In this document: positions 10,016 to 21,349 of the stretch, one piece after another | Layout of the letters: the number at the start of each line of letters is the position of its first letter | How positions within the stretch are numbered: the first letter of the stretch is position 1 | Origin: Ophiothrix spiculata | Taxonomy: Eukaryota; Echinodermata; Ophiuroidea; Amphilepidida; Ophiotrichidae | Reading direction: 5' to 3' (one strand) | Assembly (NCBI GenBank): GCA_000969725.1 | Contig: JXSR01S015853.1 | Length of the DNA: 24,910 nucleotides | The notes under the pieces: model-generated | Told to the model about the DNA's origin: nothing | Databases searched by the model: none | What the model saw: only the letters and a program-made list of their open reading frames with translations | Program-made: the position numbers and the translations under genes

Positions 10016-10660
10016 CACTGAGAAAAAGGTTTACACAACTTTTAAATAATCCCTGTATTCGCACAGAACACTATCATTTCTATGTTTAAAGTTTACATAA
10101 TAACTGTTATGTAAAATTTAACTTTTTAATTAAATGTAAAATATTACTAAATTAATATGTACACAAATCTACATATGAATTATGTAAATGATTAACCAAC
10201 AAATTATGTAAAAAAGAAGAGCATAAATGTTTTGTAAATATTTACATATCATTGTTATGTAATTTATTTCAAATTATTTATGTAAAGTAAAATTAATTTG
10301 AAAGTAAATAAATCATTGCATACTGATATTCTTTTTTTTTAACTCCGTGGAAATCACAGCCCATGGAATGCATTCATGTTATATTAAATAAGTCCAAACT
10401 TGGCTATAATTTGCCAGGACTATTACAATGTAGCCTTTTAGGAAGCTTACTACACAAGTTACTTACAGAGTTTCAATGTAATTTATATTTCATCAATTTT
10501 TTGCATATATTGTATGTGTAAAGAATACACAACTTTGGTAAACAATAAATTTAACATAAGAAATAGATACTAACATTTTTACCATATTTCTACATAACTT
10601 GTGTTATTTTTACCAAATAAGAATTTACATAATTTGTTTTTTCATATTGTTTTCTCTGTG
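10016..10660. mobile_element. TA-flanked element with an array of TTATGTAAA boxes, 645 bp
   Basis: Terminal repeats are CACTGAGAAAA on the left and CACAGAGAAAA (reverse complement) on the right, flanked by TA on both sides, consistent with the TA target choice of Tc1/mariner-type transposons. The interior has exact TTATGTAAA at 10107, 10180, 10204 and 10278, and its complement TTTACATAA at 10092 and 10624. The 10092/10107 pair forms a 9-bp hairpin. No transposase frame is present, so it is non-autonomous. Confidence 0.6.
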
Positions 10661-10662
10661 TA

Positions 10663-11114
10663 CGCTGCATCATCATATGCGCAGTTATTACACAAATACC
10701 CTTAAAAATAGTGATAAATCTTGCTGATGTTGATGAGGTTAAATCCACAGATCCTTGAGAAAATCAGAGATGAATATGCCGTGGTTTGCAAGTGGATTTT
10801 CCTGAGATTTTAGCAAATGTTTAGAGCAAAAGGTTGAATAAACCCTAACTTGTCAGTTTCAAAAATATGTATGGAGCATAACTGATCCTAAAAAACGCCC
10901 TTTTTGTGTGAATTCTTGATCACACCTGATATGCCCTTTCAATGATGAGAGACCCCTCGGACATTTTGTTAACATTACCATAATGGCTTGAATATTGTCC
11001 CACCATTTTTGAGCGTGAACTAGGGTCAAAGTTAGGGGATGTGCATTACAAGAGGACTCATGTAAGTGAACCTGAACTGGTCGATTTACTGGTCAAGGTA
11101 AATGAATTGACCTT
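10663..11114. other. Non-coding stretch
   Basis: No gene, RNA or repeat boundary is recognised between the two flanking elements. Confidence 0.45.
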
Positions 11115-11116
11115 TA

Positions 11117-12139
11117 TACAGGATGAGTCAAATTATAGTGTAATCAACGGAGGAATTTTTTTACAGGAAATCTGTTAATGTTTATCAACTTTAATTATAC
11201 TTCATAAATAGCAAATTTAACAGCTTTCATGAGAATTTTTGTTTCTTCAAATTGACCAATGCATTCAAAAGTTACAGATACAGGTAAGTAAAGGTACCCA
11301 ATTTTGATGTCGAACAAATTTGCTTCAACATGAACCCTTTACTTACAGCAGTGGGTAATATCTTATAGGTTGTGCATTGATTAACTTGACGCTGCATTCG
11401 AAATGTTAAACGGGCACGCATTGTGTAGAGATACTGAAGAAGATTCAATGATGCAGATCAAAGTACTGATGGTCATTTCAGATATCAGTGCACAATCTTG
11501 TCAACCAATGCCAGGAGATAAATCATGGCGTAACAATGTAGCAACCGGCACTGGCATTTTGTTGCAATTAAGTACCATACCAGGTTGAAGTGTCGTGTTG
11601 AAGATCGCCGTCTGTTTTGTCTGTAGTTTTACAGATCCCAACCAGGTCCCATTACCTCAAGCTATTTAAAATATTGTTTATAAGCTAAAGACCACGCAAC
11701 TCTTCGGAAACAAGGAAGGCTCTGGAAAATCCAGATCTGTATGATTCAACAAAACAACTGAATTAGAAGAGCTTTTTCAGAGACCTGTACATTACTTCAA
11801 GAGTCAACCCACTACTCGATATTTCACAGTCCACATTCAACAACCTATTGTTTTCTTTTTTTTTATTTCCATAGGCGTTCCTATCATAACAATTGACAGA
11901 GACAACAGCCTATGTTACCAGCACGCACGTAAACTAAATAGCGCAGTTTGTTCGCTGTTCAAATTGGGTACCTCCACTCAATTGACTATAACTTAAGAAT
12001 GCGTTGTCCGATTTAAATGCAATAAATTTTCTAAAGCTAATGAAATATGGCATCCCATACAGGAACAATTTTGCAATAGAATAAAACTGGTTATGTAAAA
12101 TCACTGATTAGATTACACTTTATTTTGACTCACCCTGTA
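11117..12139. mobile_element. Tc1/mariner-type non-autonomous element with long inverted ends, 1,023 bp
   Basis: The element runs from TACAGGATGAGTCAAA to the complementary TTTTGACTCACCCTGTA, with TA on each side (11115-11116, 12140-12141). The outer 32-35 bp match strongly, including AGTGTAATC. Weaker inverted similarity continues inward to GGTACCCAATTT...GAACAAA (about 11294-11330, against 11935-11975), so each arm is about 200 bp. TACAGGGTG-type ends with TA duplications are familiar from Tc1/mariner/IS630 elements. The 600-bp core has a 61-codon open frame (11403-11588) with no D,D-D/E transposase features. Confidence 0.72.
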
Positions 12140-12141
12140 TA

Positions 12142-13679
12142 AACCAGAGATGTAACACATACAATCAAATATCGTGAAATGCGTAAAAATGCCATTCAAA
12201 CGGAGCAGTTTCCTATTCTTTTGTACTTGGTTTAATTTTCTGAAAATACAAATATTTTGAGTAAATTTCCTGAATTCAGGAAATTTCCTGAAAAGTTACA
12301 TCCCTGATAACTAACTTTTTTCCTATTATTTTCATATTAATGAATAATTTGAAAAACTTTATTGGTGTAACCAAAAACAAAATGTGAAAGTCAAAGCATC
12401 TCAAACCTATCTCTGCACAAGGTTGAAAGCATTTTCCTTTATTTAGAATTAGACAACCAAAAGTGATGAAAACCTGGAGATGAAATTCTGTGTAAAATAT
12501 ACACTAACCTTTCACAAATGTATAAAATTGAAACACAAGCTTCATACAAATCTAATAATGCCATTTTAACCCTTTCGTTCCTATAAAACGCTTGAGCGTT
12601 TCCAAAGGAACTTACGAGAGAATGCTCAGGCGTTCCAATTCATCGAGTACATATTAAATCAGTATGAGCTATGAAAATTCAGGACTGAAAGTAAAATCTT
12701 ATCAGAGAATACTGTAACACAACTAGGTCATCAAGAGGCAACCTGTACATGTATTTGATGCCCACAATATTTGAGAGGCTCCCAGTAAGCAGATATAAGC
12801 GTTGTAAGGCTGTGATGATCAATAAAACAAACAGCCCAGGTCTAGTGAGAGCATTCTCATTAAGTGCCAAGTCTGCCCTTGTACACAGGCAAGTCTTCGC
12901 AGTGCTTAAGTTGTTTTTTCTTGTGTACATAGAAAGAAAAGCATTATAATTTTTTTTTTGAAAATTTTTAAAACAGTAAATAAAAAGTATTTTCCCAATT
13001 CCTGGTGCTTGGGAAAAAGTTTTATTGGCAATTGTTACATGTAGCTCAATTTCTTTTATATAATTCTCAAATTTAGACTACACATTGCTTATTGATCATT
13101 TTTTTGAAAAATCCCAATTATTTTGTAAAATTTCAGTCGATCTCTTCTTGAAATGTTCCAAAAGCTCCAAACATGTTTTCGGGTATCTCCTCTCTGAATC
13201 TGTGGTGGCCTGGCCATAGAGGTGTATTAGTATCAAAACTAACATGAAATTCAGCTTTAATAAAGGCCTTTACTTTGAAATTATATGGGACAGTACACAC
13301 TATCTCAAAAGTACTGTGGCTTCAGACCTTCACACTTGAGGAGTCGGAGCCCCCTTTGCTCTCCCAACATCCAAGTGTGTTTCATTGAGCTCCTCACTGT
13401 CATTACAAAAAAATGTTTCAAATAGGAAATTTGGAATATTTGAAATTGACACTCAATATAAAAGTCAGGAGATAGATTGACAGCTCGATAACAGAAACAC
13501 TATGAATCTCACAATACCCCATTCATGAAAATTACTTTTTCCTTTAGTCCAAAATATGCCATACACCAGAGTAAGGAATGATCACAAATTGAAATCACTG
13601 CCAGAGCAGGGATGGCCCAGTGGCATACTGAACAAAAATTCTTAAAATATGGTATAGAATTCCAGCAATGGTCACATTT
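12142..13679. other. Gene-free stretch left of the assembly gap
   Basis: About 1.5 kb of AT-rich DNA. It includes a small hairpin AAACGCT-TG-AGCGTTT at about 12586-12601, set in a TTAACCCTTTCGTTCC context (from about 12567) that resembles a transposon end. No partner end was found. Overlapping open frames at 12679-12949 lie on opposite strands and lack motifs. Confidence 0.45.
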
Positions 13680-14135
13680 NNNNNNNNNNNNNNNNNNNNN
13701 NNNNNNNNNNNNNNNNNNNNNNNNNNNNNNNNNNNNNNNNNNNNNNNNNNNNNNNNNNNNNNNNNNNNNNNNNNNNNNNNNNNNNNNNNNNNNNNNNNNN
13801 NNNNNNNNNNNNNNNNNNNNNNNNNNNNNNNNNNNNNNNNNNNNNNNNNNNNNNNNNNNNNNNNNNNNNNNNNNNNNNNNNNNNNNNNNNNNNNNNNNNN
13901 NNNNNNNNNNNNNNNNNNNNNNNNNNNNNNNNNNNNNNNNNNNNNNNNNNNNNNNNNNNNNNNNNNNNNNNNNNNNNNNNNNNNNNNNNNNNNNNNNNNN
14001 NNNNNNNNNNNNNNNNNNNNNNNNNNNNNNNNNNNNNNNNNNNNNNNNNNNNNNNNNNNNNNNNNNNNNNNNNNNNNNNNNNNNNNNNNNNNNNNNNNNN
14101 NNNNNNNNNNNNNNNNNNNNNNNNNNNNNNNNNNN
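13680..14135. other. Assembly gap (456 N)
   Basis: A run of 456 undetermined bases. Long reading frames that cross it are artefacts of untranslated N. Flanking sequences show no shared repeat that would explain the break. Confidence 0.99.
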
Positions 14136-15573
14136 AAATTGGTTTTTCGGCCGGCACTGTTTCATTTTTTGGCCGATTTCAATAAAAAAAAAAGGTGTCA
14201 AAATGATCAGGAGATCAAACGAGCTTTTACCGTTTAAGTGATTTGAAACATCACCATTTTACAACCCAACACTATTTACATCATGGATAATTGATGCCTT
14301 TTACATAGCCGACTACAGCAGCATGCCATATTTTACTTGGCGCGTCATGTGTCCATCTTCTTTTAAGCATATCTCAATAATAATAGTCCCCATAATAGTA
14401 AAAGTATTACATTATCTGAAAGGAAATTGAACAAGGAATTCAAAAATGCAGTAAAAAAACAGTATCATATGTAAGGTATTAATACTATACGGTCATGCGC
14501 CATGAAATGGTACATATGAAAAGGGTGGAGGCGTTACATTTTTCAAATTTTATCGTCACATTTTTTAATGTATCAAGAGAACCACAAGTCACATGGAGCT
14601 GGTTAATATCTCATTCTGTTACTAATTTATCTGGCTAAATATGTGCCAAGAAGTATATGTCTGCAATATTTACTTTTTTTGCAACCACTGTTTTAGTGAT
14701 GTGGTGTTAGGGGTGGAGGAGAATGCGGAGTGGGAGAATGCGGAGCAACATGTAGTAAAACATAGGAAATTATGCTAACCTTACTTTTTCTATTCACTTT
14801 GTGTCTTACCCAACTTGGAAAGTCATTTATTGGATATCATATTAAACATTAAATTCTACATAAAATGACAGGTAAATAAGCCTTGTAGACCTTTCCTATT
14901 CCCAGATATTGCCATTGAAAGTAAGAATTTTGTGTGAAATTGTTAATTTTCAATCTTTGTTTGTCAATTTTGAATGATTCTGGTTTACACAAACGATGAA
15001 GGAACCAACTAAAAAAACCTGAATTTAAGAGTTGTTGCGATTATCTGACAAACAAACACTAAAAGAGTCTCATATTAGAGCCCCCTGCATCTCCAAAGTT
15101 GGAATTTCTACAAAAAGTCACACAAAAACGGTCATTTTCGGGCAAAATTGGCTACAAATTCACATTTTGTGACTAAATGACACAGAATGCAGGTATTGAA
15201 CTTCACCATGAGAAATCTGGATTGATTACTAGAGGACCATGAGGACATCATGTGTTCCATTTTTATGTATTGACTTTTCCTGAACTTTCTTATAAGATGT
15301 CTGTCTACTTGCGAGTAATATTAGCTGTATGTAATAATTATACAATTGAAACGGTCCATTTTAATCTTTTTCTATGTGCCATGCCTCTGCTAAATGTGTT
15401 TATGTATTTAACATAAAGTTTGTGCCACCTGTAATGTGACACCTTATGAATGATGACAAACTATAAACACTAATATGATCAAGCATGAACGAGAACTTTT
15501 GTCACATTGTGGCAAATTGGCAATTTGGAAAATATAATTATTTTAGTACGGATGGCACGTTTTGTAATTTGGA
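14136..15573. other. Gene-free stretch right of the gap
   Basis: AT-rich, with no exon recognised. It contains a 15-bp unit (gagaatgcggagtgg) repeated as 14719-14733 and 14734-14745. The right part, from about 15080, may belong to a transposon whose right end is the CCCTGTA motif at 15574, but no left end was found. Confidence 0.45.
14719..14745. repeat. 15-bp tandem duplication
   Basis: The block gagaatgcggag occurs twice, separated by tgg. It is locally G-rich in an otherwise AT-rich stretch. Confidence 0.7.
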
Positions 15574-15954
15574 CCACCCTGTATACTAAAACTAAACAAT
15601 TTTGATACTTTAACTTGAATTTTCCCTATTATGTTGTTCTTTCAAGGTGAAAGAACATAAACAATCAGTTACAAACTATGTTAAACTTGTTAAAAGGGGG
15701 TAGCACTTTATATTCAGAAATTCTATATAACATTATAATATATACGTTTTGACCACCCTGTATTTCTGTAGGACAAAATAATGTTGCATTAAAAGTTTGC
15801 ATTTTTTGGCAGACTAGAGTGTCCCTAGCTCATCTTTATTAGTTTTAGTCAAGTTATCATAGGCAATAAGAAATTACAATGGAATAAAATTGTTCACTTT
15901 TTATGCATAAATATTTTTGTTACACCCTGTATAACTTTTGGAACACCCTGTATA
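15574..15954 (+). repeat. Cluster of four same-direction CCCTGTA transposon ends
   Basis: CCACCCTGTATA (15574), ACCACCCTGTAT (15752), ACACCCTGTATA (15922) and AACACCCTGTATA (15942) all point the same way. They match the right end of the TA-flanked element ending at 12139. No opposite TACAGGGTG end lies near them. Spacings are 178, 170 and 20 bp. They are likely nested or truncated right ends of mariner-type MITEs. Confidence 0.5.
15635..15657. repeat. Perfect 10-bp hairpin
   Basis: TGTTCTTTCA, loop AGG, TGAAAGAACA. It sits between the first two CCCTGTA motifs. No terminator or RNA-gene context is evident. Confidence 0.55.
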
Positions 15955-15967
15955 TTGACCTGAAAGT

Positions 15968-16126
15968 ATATGTGTACCGCCACGGCAAAAGGGTCCAGTT
16001 GTCGACTCCTACATGTTGCTCATTGTAGCATATCTGATGTATACAAATACCATACATTAGATATGCTACAAGGAGTAACATGTACGAGCCGACAACTGGA
16101 CCCTTTTGCCGCGGCGGTACACATAT
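15968..16126. mobile_element. 159-bp hairpin MITE, almost wholly palindromic
   Basis: The two arms of about 77 bp (15968-16044 and about 16050-16126) are roughly 90% identical when one is reversed. Landmarks are GTGTACCGCC, GGCAAAAGGGTCCAGTTGTC, TACATGTT and GTAGCATATCT. Only a few bases separate the arms. The ends are GC-rich with several CpG. Target duplication is ambiguous (TA or TATA-like). A 72-codon open frame across the left half is a by-product. Confidence 0.75.
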
Positions 16127-17342
16127 TTGTTTTCCTTACATTCTCAGCTTTCCAAATATATATACTTTTATGTATGTCCAACAAATAGTTCAGCAACTAC
16201 ATGCTTTTAAGAGCATTTTAGAGCATCAGAGACTAGGTTTTAAGGCGCTATAGAGTTTTGCTCCCCTTAATCGCTCCCCTTAATTATTCTGGGAGAGTGG
16301 TCTAAAGCTCTCCTAAAATTTGATCTGTCTGTAGTCAGTTCCTTTATATTCCTCTTCATTTGCTCCCCTTAAAAACTCCAGGAGAGCTTTTTATTACTCT
16401 TCTGTTCATTTTAAAACTTAGTCCCTGGAGCATGTAACACGTTTTAGTACCAATTCCTGGCGCATGACTATACATGTTCCTCAAAGAAATGTGAACAGAT
16501 TTTATCAAAATTTTGGTTGATAATTCCATTTTTATCCAGATATTTACCTCAGACAATTAAACATTGCTATAAAGCTCATACACTGAGCTTTATGAAAATT
16601 TCAAACAAAAAGATACTAGTATAGGGCCATCAGGGAAAAAAAATTGTTTTGATTTCTCAGTGCGTACCACTTTTTGTTCAACTTTTTTATCGCTTGAATG
16701 AAAACTACATTATAACCTTACATCTTACACTGTCTTTTATTGCATATTTGTATTCCTTGTAAAATTTCCTTTCAGAAAATGTATAGGCCTACTTTTAACA
16801 CCATGGAGGGTTTAGTTGTTGAGATATGACTGAAAGAAGGCGAACACATCTCACACGTAGCAAAATATGGCTTGTAACGAAAATTTGGCGAGGTTAAAAC
16901 GCATGGCCTTAAAACAATACTATAAAGTGTTAAAAATGAAGCGCCCCCTGTCACCCATGACTTTTGATTTTTTTTTAGCTTATTGGGTTTGTTTTGGGTA
17001 GATATTTATACCCTCCAAATGATTTGGCTTAAATATGCTTACTTTTTCGGTTATTGCTACTTCTGAAATTAAATTCGAGATCCAGAATTTCATTCCACAT
17101 GAATTAGTATAGGAAAGCATGCGCTTTTTATCCATTTTTCAGTGGCAAAACAATTTTTGACAAAATACACTTGAAAACACTTTTAGAAAGTCACAATCCT
17201 TCATTTTATGCAGTTTTTACTATAAAACATTTTTGATCAGAATCTTAGAGCATTGCTTTAATGATCACTGGAAATCCCAAACGAGGACTAACCCTTCAAC
17301 ACAGCATGATTGGCATCATACAAATAATAGAACACCTTACAT

Positions 17343-17360
17343 TTCTTCTTCTTCTTCTTC
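17343..17360. repeat. (TTC)6 microsatellite
   Basis: Six uninterrupted TTC triplets, followed by TTTGGG. Confidence 0.85.
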
Positions 17361-18810
17361 TTTGGGAGTTAAGTCGGCAGCTTCAACTTTAAAAGTCGTA
17401 CATTCGCCAACTGCAGTACAAGTCTAACATTGATTGTTAAAAAATGTTTGAGATTTAACCAAGTTTAGATCACACATATTCATCAGTTTCAGCAAGATAA
17501 CTGAATACAGTTTTCATGATTTCTTTTGCTACTGGCAAAATTTGAGATGCAAGACACCCACATCAGCTTCAAGCCTACACACACTCTTCACAGACCAACG
17601 TTACAGTCTCAGTCTATTTTAAGACTAATAACATCCTCCCAAAAATAAACATTTTAATATATCTCTTGTATAAGGTTCTGATTCCAGGGACCTGGGTATT
17701 ATGACATCAGCTCAGCACACAGGACATGTCCAAGTCAACTTTATGCCTGCTAAAAATATTCACAACCCTGGCAGGCCCACAATGTCATAATGGTACATTC
17801 TGGAACTTTGATAAATATGTGAAGTATAATACAAATTAGTGAATTTGTAAACTTTTCATGACATTTATATATATAAAAAGATTTAAAAGTAAAAAAGACT
17901 TGTTAAACAAATTCAGGTGTTTAATAATAATAGCAAGCAACAGGTATTGCAGTCTGGATTGACGTCATCTTACCTAGACTACATACATGTACAGAGGCAC
18001 AACTCGAGAGAAAGTACAACAATTTTGATTTCAGATGCAAGCTCTGATCATGACGAGTACATTTTGTCGATATGACATTTTACGGAGTTATCGCTGTGTT
18101 ATGATAGGTGATTTAGACAATCATACCACTTCAGATTTTCATAACTTTGTAAATCATTGAGGATGTACATGTATGTACTTAGACGGTGCAGTAGGTTTCA
18201 AAAAATCATGTCCATGATTTTAAAGGTACATGGTCTGATTTTTCACATTTTAGTTTTCACACATGAAAGATCATTACTTACAATGTTTTTTAAATTTTAG
18301 TTAAATCGGCCAAGCCATTTTGATTTCATGATCAATTTATCTCCGAAACATGTTTCAGCCATAAAATTTCAAATATGAGAATATTTTGGTACCAAAATCT
18401 CTTGATCTGAGGGTCACTCAGTCTATACAATGTAGTCGGTCACCAAACAAAATTTTCACTAACAAACATTTGGTTGTGACGTCACCAAATATCTGCGATC
18501 AAATTGAAAGTATAGACCAGTAACAAACACTGATGCTGCTTCAATGACTTTACCTTGATTCAATTAATGACAAGTGCAATTTAGCGCAAAATTTTGCTTG
18601 GTCTGAACTGGGTTGAAGTTATTTTATTTGGAGTCACTCGTCATGTTGATGTCACAACCAATTGTTTGGTCGTGAAATTTTGTTTAGAGGATAACTCTAG
18701 ACTGACCATGAAAGTTTGCAAAAATGCTGACCCAATCGGATTGGGCTCCTGAATGAGAAACTGGATTAACATCTAAATTACTGGAAACAACACTGGAAAG
18801 GGCATTTACC

Positions 18811-18844
18811 AATATGACAACAGTGTCAATATGACAACAGTGTC
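18811..18844. repeat. Exact 17-bp tandem duplication
   Basis: The unit aatatgacaacagtgtc occurs twice without a mismatch. Each unit contains GACAACAGTGTC, an imperfect dyad. Confidence 0.8.
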
Positions 18845-18968
18845 ATAAGTATAAACGTTAATTACCCTGATAAGATTTAGTTCCAATATCTAAATCAATT
18901 TGCACAACTGACCATCTATGTCAATGGTAAACATGTATCATGCCTACATGTAGGACATGTACGTTTTA

Positions 18969-19371
18969 TGCACTTGTCAAAACACACCAGGACCCTGGGT
19001 ACGCAGGGATGGCCGGGAATTGGACTTGACTCGAGGTGTCTTTTTTAAATTGTGAACTCCCCGACCATGCCCCTGTCAAGTCCCAGCCATATGGACGGAG
19101 TGATGTTTGGGTGCCAAATCCCGACCAAGTCCCGATGCCTGCTAGCCGCCATTCCATTGTACTTATGAAGTTATTGGTATCTATAGCCTAATCCCGGTCA
19201 AACATCCAGTCCCAAACCCCGGCCTTTTGACATGTGTAAACTCTTATGAACAAGTTCTGGCATGTGCCTGGTACACAGGGGCAAAATTTATGATCAACTC
19301 CCAGCTATGAGGTAGTACAAATCCCAGCCATCCCGAGTACCCAGGGGCAGGGGTGTTTTTTGACAAGTGCA
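18969..19371. mobile_element. PIF/Harbinger-like MITE with TTA duplications, 403 bp
   Basis: Terminal repeats start TGCACTTGTCAAAA on both ends and stay recognisable for about 50 bp, with shared CCCTGGGTAC and GGGATGGC blocks. The flanks are TTA at 18966-18968 and 19372-19374, fitting the 3-bp TWA target duplication of PIF/Harbinger. The interior is C-rich on the plus strand, with repeated 'tcccgacc / tcccagcc' words. A minus-strand open frame (18966-19157) is an artefact of the terminal repeat. Confidence 0.68.
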
Positions 19372-19508
19372 TTACACTTAAAACAATACACCACAAATTA
19401 TGGCCTTAATCATAGCCTTTATTGACAAGTACAAACTCTATTCTGATTAGACTTGACACTTCAACTGATAAAGACAGTAAAACAGAGGACACACAATATG
19501 GTTTGCAC

Positions 19509-19693
19509 CAGAGGTTCTCAACTAGTTCTTAAAATGCGCCACATGATCTAGAAAATTGAAGCGTAAAGCGCCAAATGCGCCATTTTCAGTGCTTTTCTCA
19601 GGAATTTCGTTGTTTTTTGAGAGGATCAAGGTGTCAATCAGTGCTTGCCAAAGCGCCAAATGTGGCACACGCGCTGCTAGTTGAGAAGCACCG
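19509..19693. mobile_element. hAT-like MITE with 8-bp duplications, 185 bp
   Basis: The ends are CAGAGGTTCTCAACTAG on the left and CGGTGCTTCTCAACTAG (reverse complement) on the right. CAGNGGTTCTCAA-type ends are typical of hAT transposons. The flanks GTTTGCAC (19501-19508) and GTTTACAC (19694-19701) match at 7 of 8, the hAT target length. The interior repeats GCGCCAAATG-like words. Confidence 0.7.
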
Positions 19694-19701
19694 GTTTACA
19701 C

Positions 19702-21170
19702 TCTTAGCAAAATTAGTCCTTAATTAGGGTTACCCAACATTTTTCATGTTGCAAATTGATGTCAATTTGCCAACTATGCAAACAATTTACTGAAACCGAA
19801 TTTGCGCCAACTTCTTTTTCAAATTGGAAGAAACTGATTTTGGTTCGCAAGTCTGATGGTGACTGAGTCATGTCAAAATATTGACGATCAAAATATTGAC
19901 GATCTCAAGCTTTTTTAAGGATCTGTGAGGAAAACTTTCTCAAAAAAATTGCCACCGCTTTACAAGGATTTGACCTTAGCAAAGAGAAAATATTGAAGGA
20001 CCACAGCATGGGTACCTTTCCAAATAGATGGTAAAAATCTACTTGAGGAATAGTAGAAGATAGTCAAATTGTTTTGAGAAAGTTCTTGGCACAGCATTTG
20101 AATCACCTGTTGTCCAGAACTACAACATCATTGTTTCAAAGGGTATGAACAACTATCCCTCAACAAAGGAGGACTATTTCATCATTATCTAGCGGTAGCT
20201 TTTGTTTCTAGCTATGACAAGTTACATATATACCAAGGACAAGTTTAGAAGTTCCAGTACCTGCGTCAGCTTGTCACAGGTCATTGCACAAAGTCGCCAG
20301 ATCATCAGTTTGCTTGATGAGGATGTGCAACATAAAAACTTGTTATTTTATAACCACAGGAAGCCTACTGTGACAAGAATAATTTGGTTGATATCTCTCA
20401 GTTTGAACAAAATGGAGGAGATAGCCTCTTCTTGGACTGGTGAATTCAATTCTCAGGCATGAAAATTTAGTATTGAAGTGTTTGCACCAAAATCATTAGT
20501 CAAGGCTGAAAATTGGCCAAATAAGCAGGGAAAAAAGTCTTTTACACCCATTTTCAAAAACATGTTAAGGCTGGGGTAGACTTTCAAATGGCATAAACCG
20601 TTTTTGTACTCTAACTTTCAATCTAATTGCGTAAACTATATTAAAGTACACATTTTTAGAACCGGATTTTTATCTTGAACATGATGATGATATTAGTTTT
20701 TGCCAAAAAATGTCAATTTTGGGAAAAAATGCCAAAAACCATATTTTTTGCCCCAAAATTTCTGGAAAGCCTAACTAAAATTTGCATTCGTGAAATTTTG
20801 AACTTTTTGGAATTTAGAAACAAATGTCTATGAACGGTTTTCGCAAATTTTTGATTTTTATCTTATTTTTTGAAAAATTGTCAAAAATAGGCCATTTTGG
20901 TGGCAGCGATGGGATTGTTAGCATTTTTTTACCTATTTTTGGCAATTTTTTGAAGGAACAATTTATGTTTTATTAAAGTCGATTTCAAGAGATATTCTGC
21001 TCCCCTCAACTCATGTTTAAACATGTTGTTTGTATTCTGATAATATGAGCAAGATGGCTGCCATGTAACATAGCTCTTGACTCACCTTACCAATATAGGT
21101 ACGCCGGAGTCGCCGGGTCGGCTCCAACGCCACAACCTTGCTGCTTAGTCACTAAATTGATTTGTCACAG
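19702..21170. other. Gene-free stretch with a small open frame
   Basis: It contains an exact 15-bp tandem duplication (tcaaaatattgacga, 19873-19902) and A/T-rich low-complexity DNA around 20680-20960. The plus-strand open frame 20202-20462 (86 codons) has a near-normal amino-acid mix, and open sequence also precedes it in another frame near 20110-20190. No family, splice pattern or start context is recognised; it may be a decayed coding fragment. Confidence 0.4.
19873..19902. repeat. Exact 15-bp tandem duplication
   Basis: The unit tcaaaatattgacga occurs twice. Each contains the dyad GTCAAAATATTGAC or a near version of it. Confidence 0.75.
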
Positions 21171-21343
21171 GATTTATATTGGTCAGAGGAATTACCAGAA
21201 AGAGGTGGCATTGGTCAGTGGAGAGGGACACACAGAGGAGGTTGGTTTGGTAAACTGGCATGGATTTATATTGGTCAGAGGAATTACTAGACAGAGGGGA
21301 CATTGGTCAGTGGAGAAGGATAGACAGAGGGGAGGCTGTTCAG
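21171..21343 (+). repeat. Minisatellite, two 80-92 bp units made of 32-bp subunits
   Basis: Units begin gatttatattggtcagagg at 21171 and 21263. Within them TTGGTCAG recurs at 21179, 21211, 21271 and 21304, followed by purine-rich 'gagg...acacagagg' sequence. The plus strand is strongly purine-biased. The open frame 21157-21360 merely runs through the repeats. Confidence 0.75.
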
Positions 21344-21349
21344 TATTAA

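Larger units (their letters stand above)
16127..18965. other. Gene-free stretch
   Basis: About 2.8 kb without a recognisable exon. At 16255-16400 'gctccccttaa' recurs with 'gggagag/ggagagc', a degraded repeat. There is a (TTC)6 microsatellite at 17343-17360 and an exact 17-bp tandem duplication at 18811-18844. Short open frames (16356-16556, 16772-16954, 17233-17427) show no domain. Confidence 0.5.

Noticed and set aside
11403..11588. 61-codon frame in the TA element as a transposase remnant
   Set aside because: No D,D-D/E residues or helix-turn-helix can be recognised, and it is far too short.
13509..14241. Four long reading frames on both strands across 13509-14241
   Set aside because: They consist almost wholly of N; the apparent length is the assembly gap.
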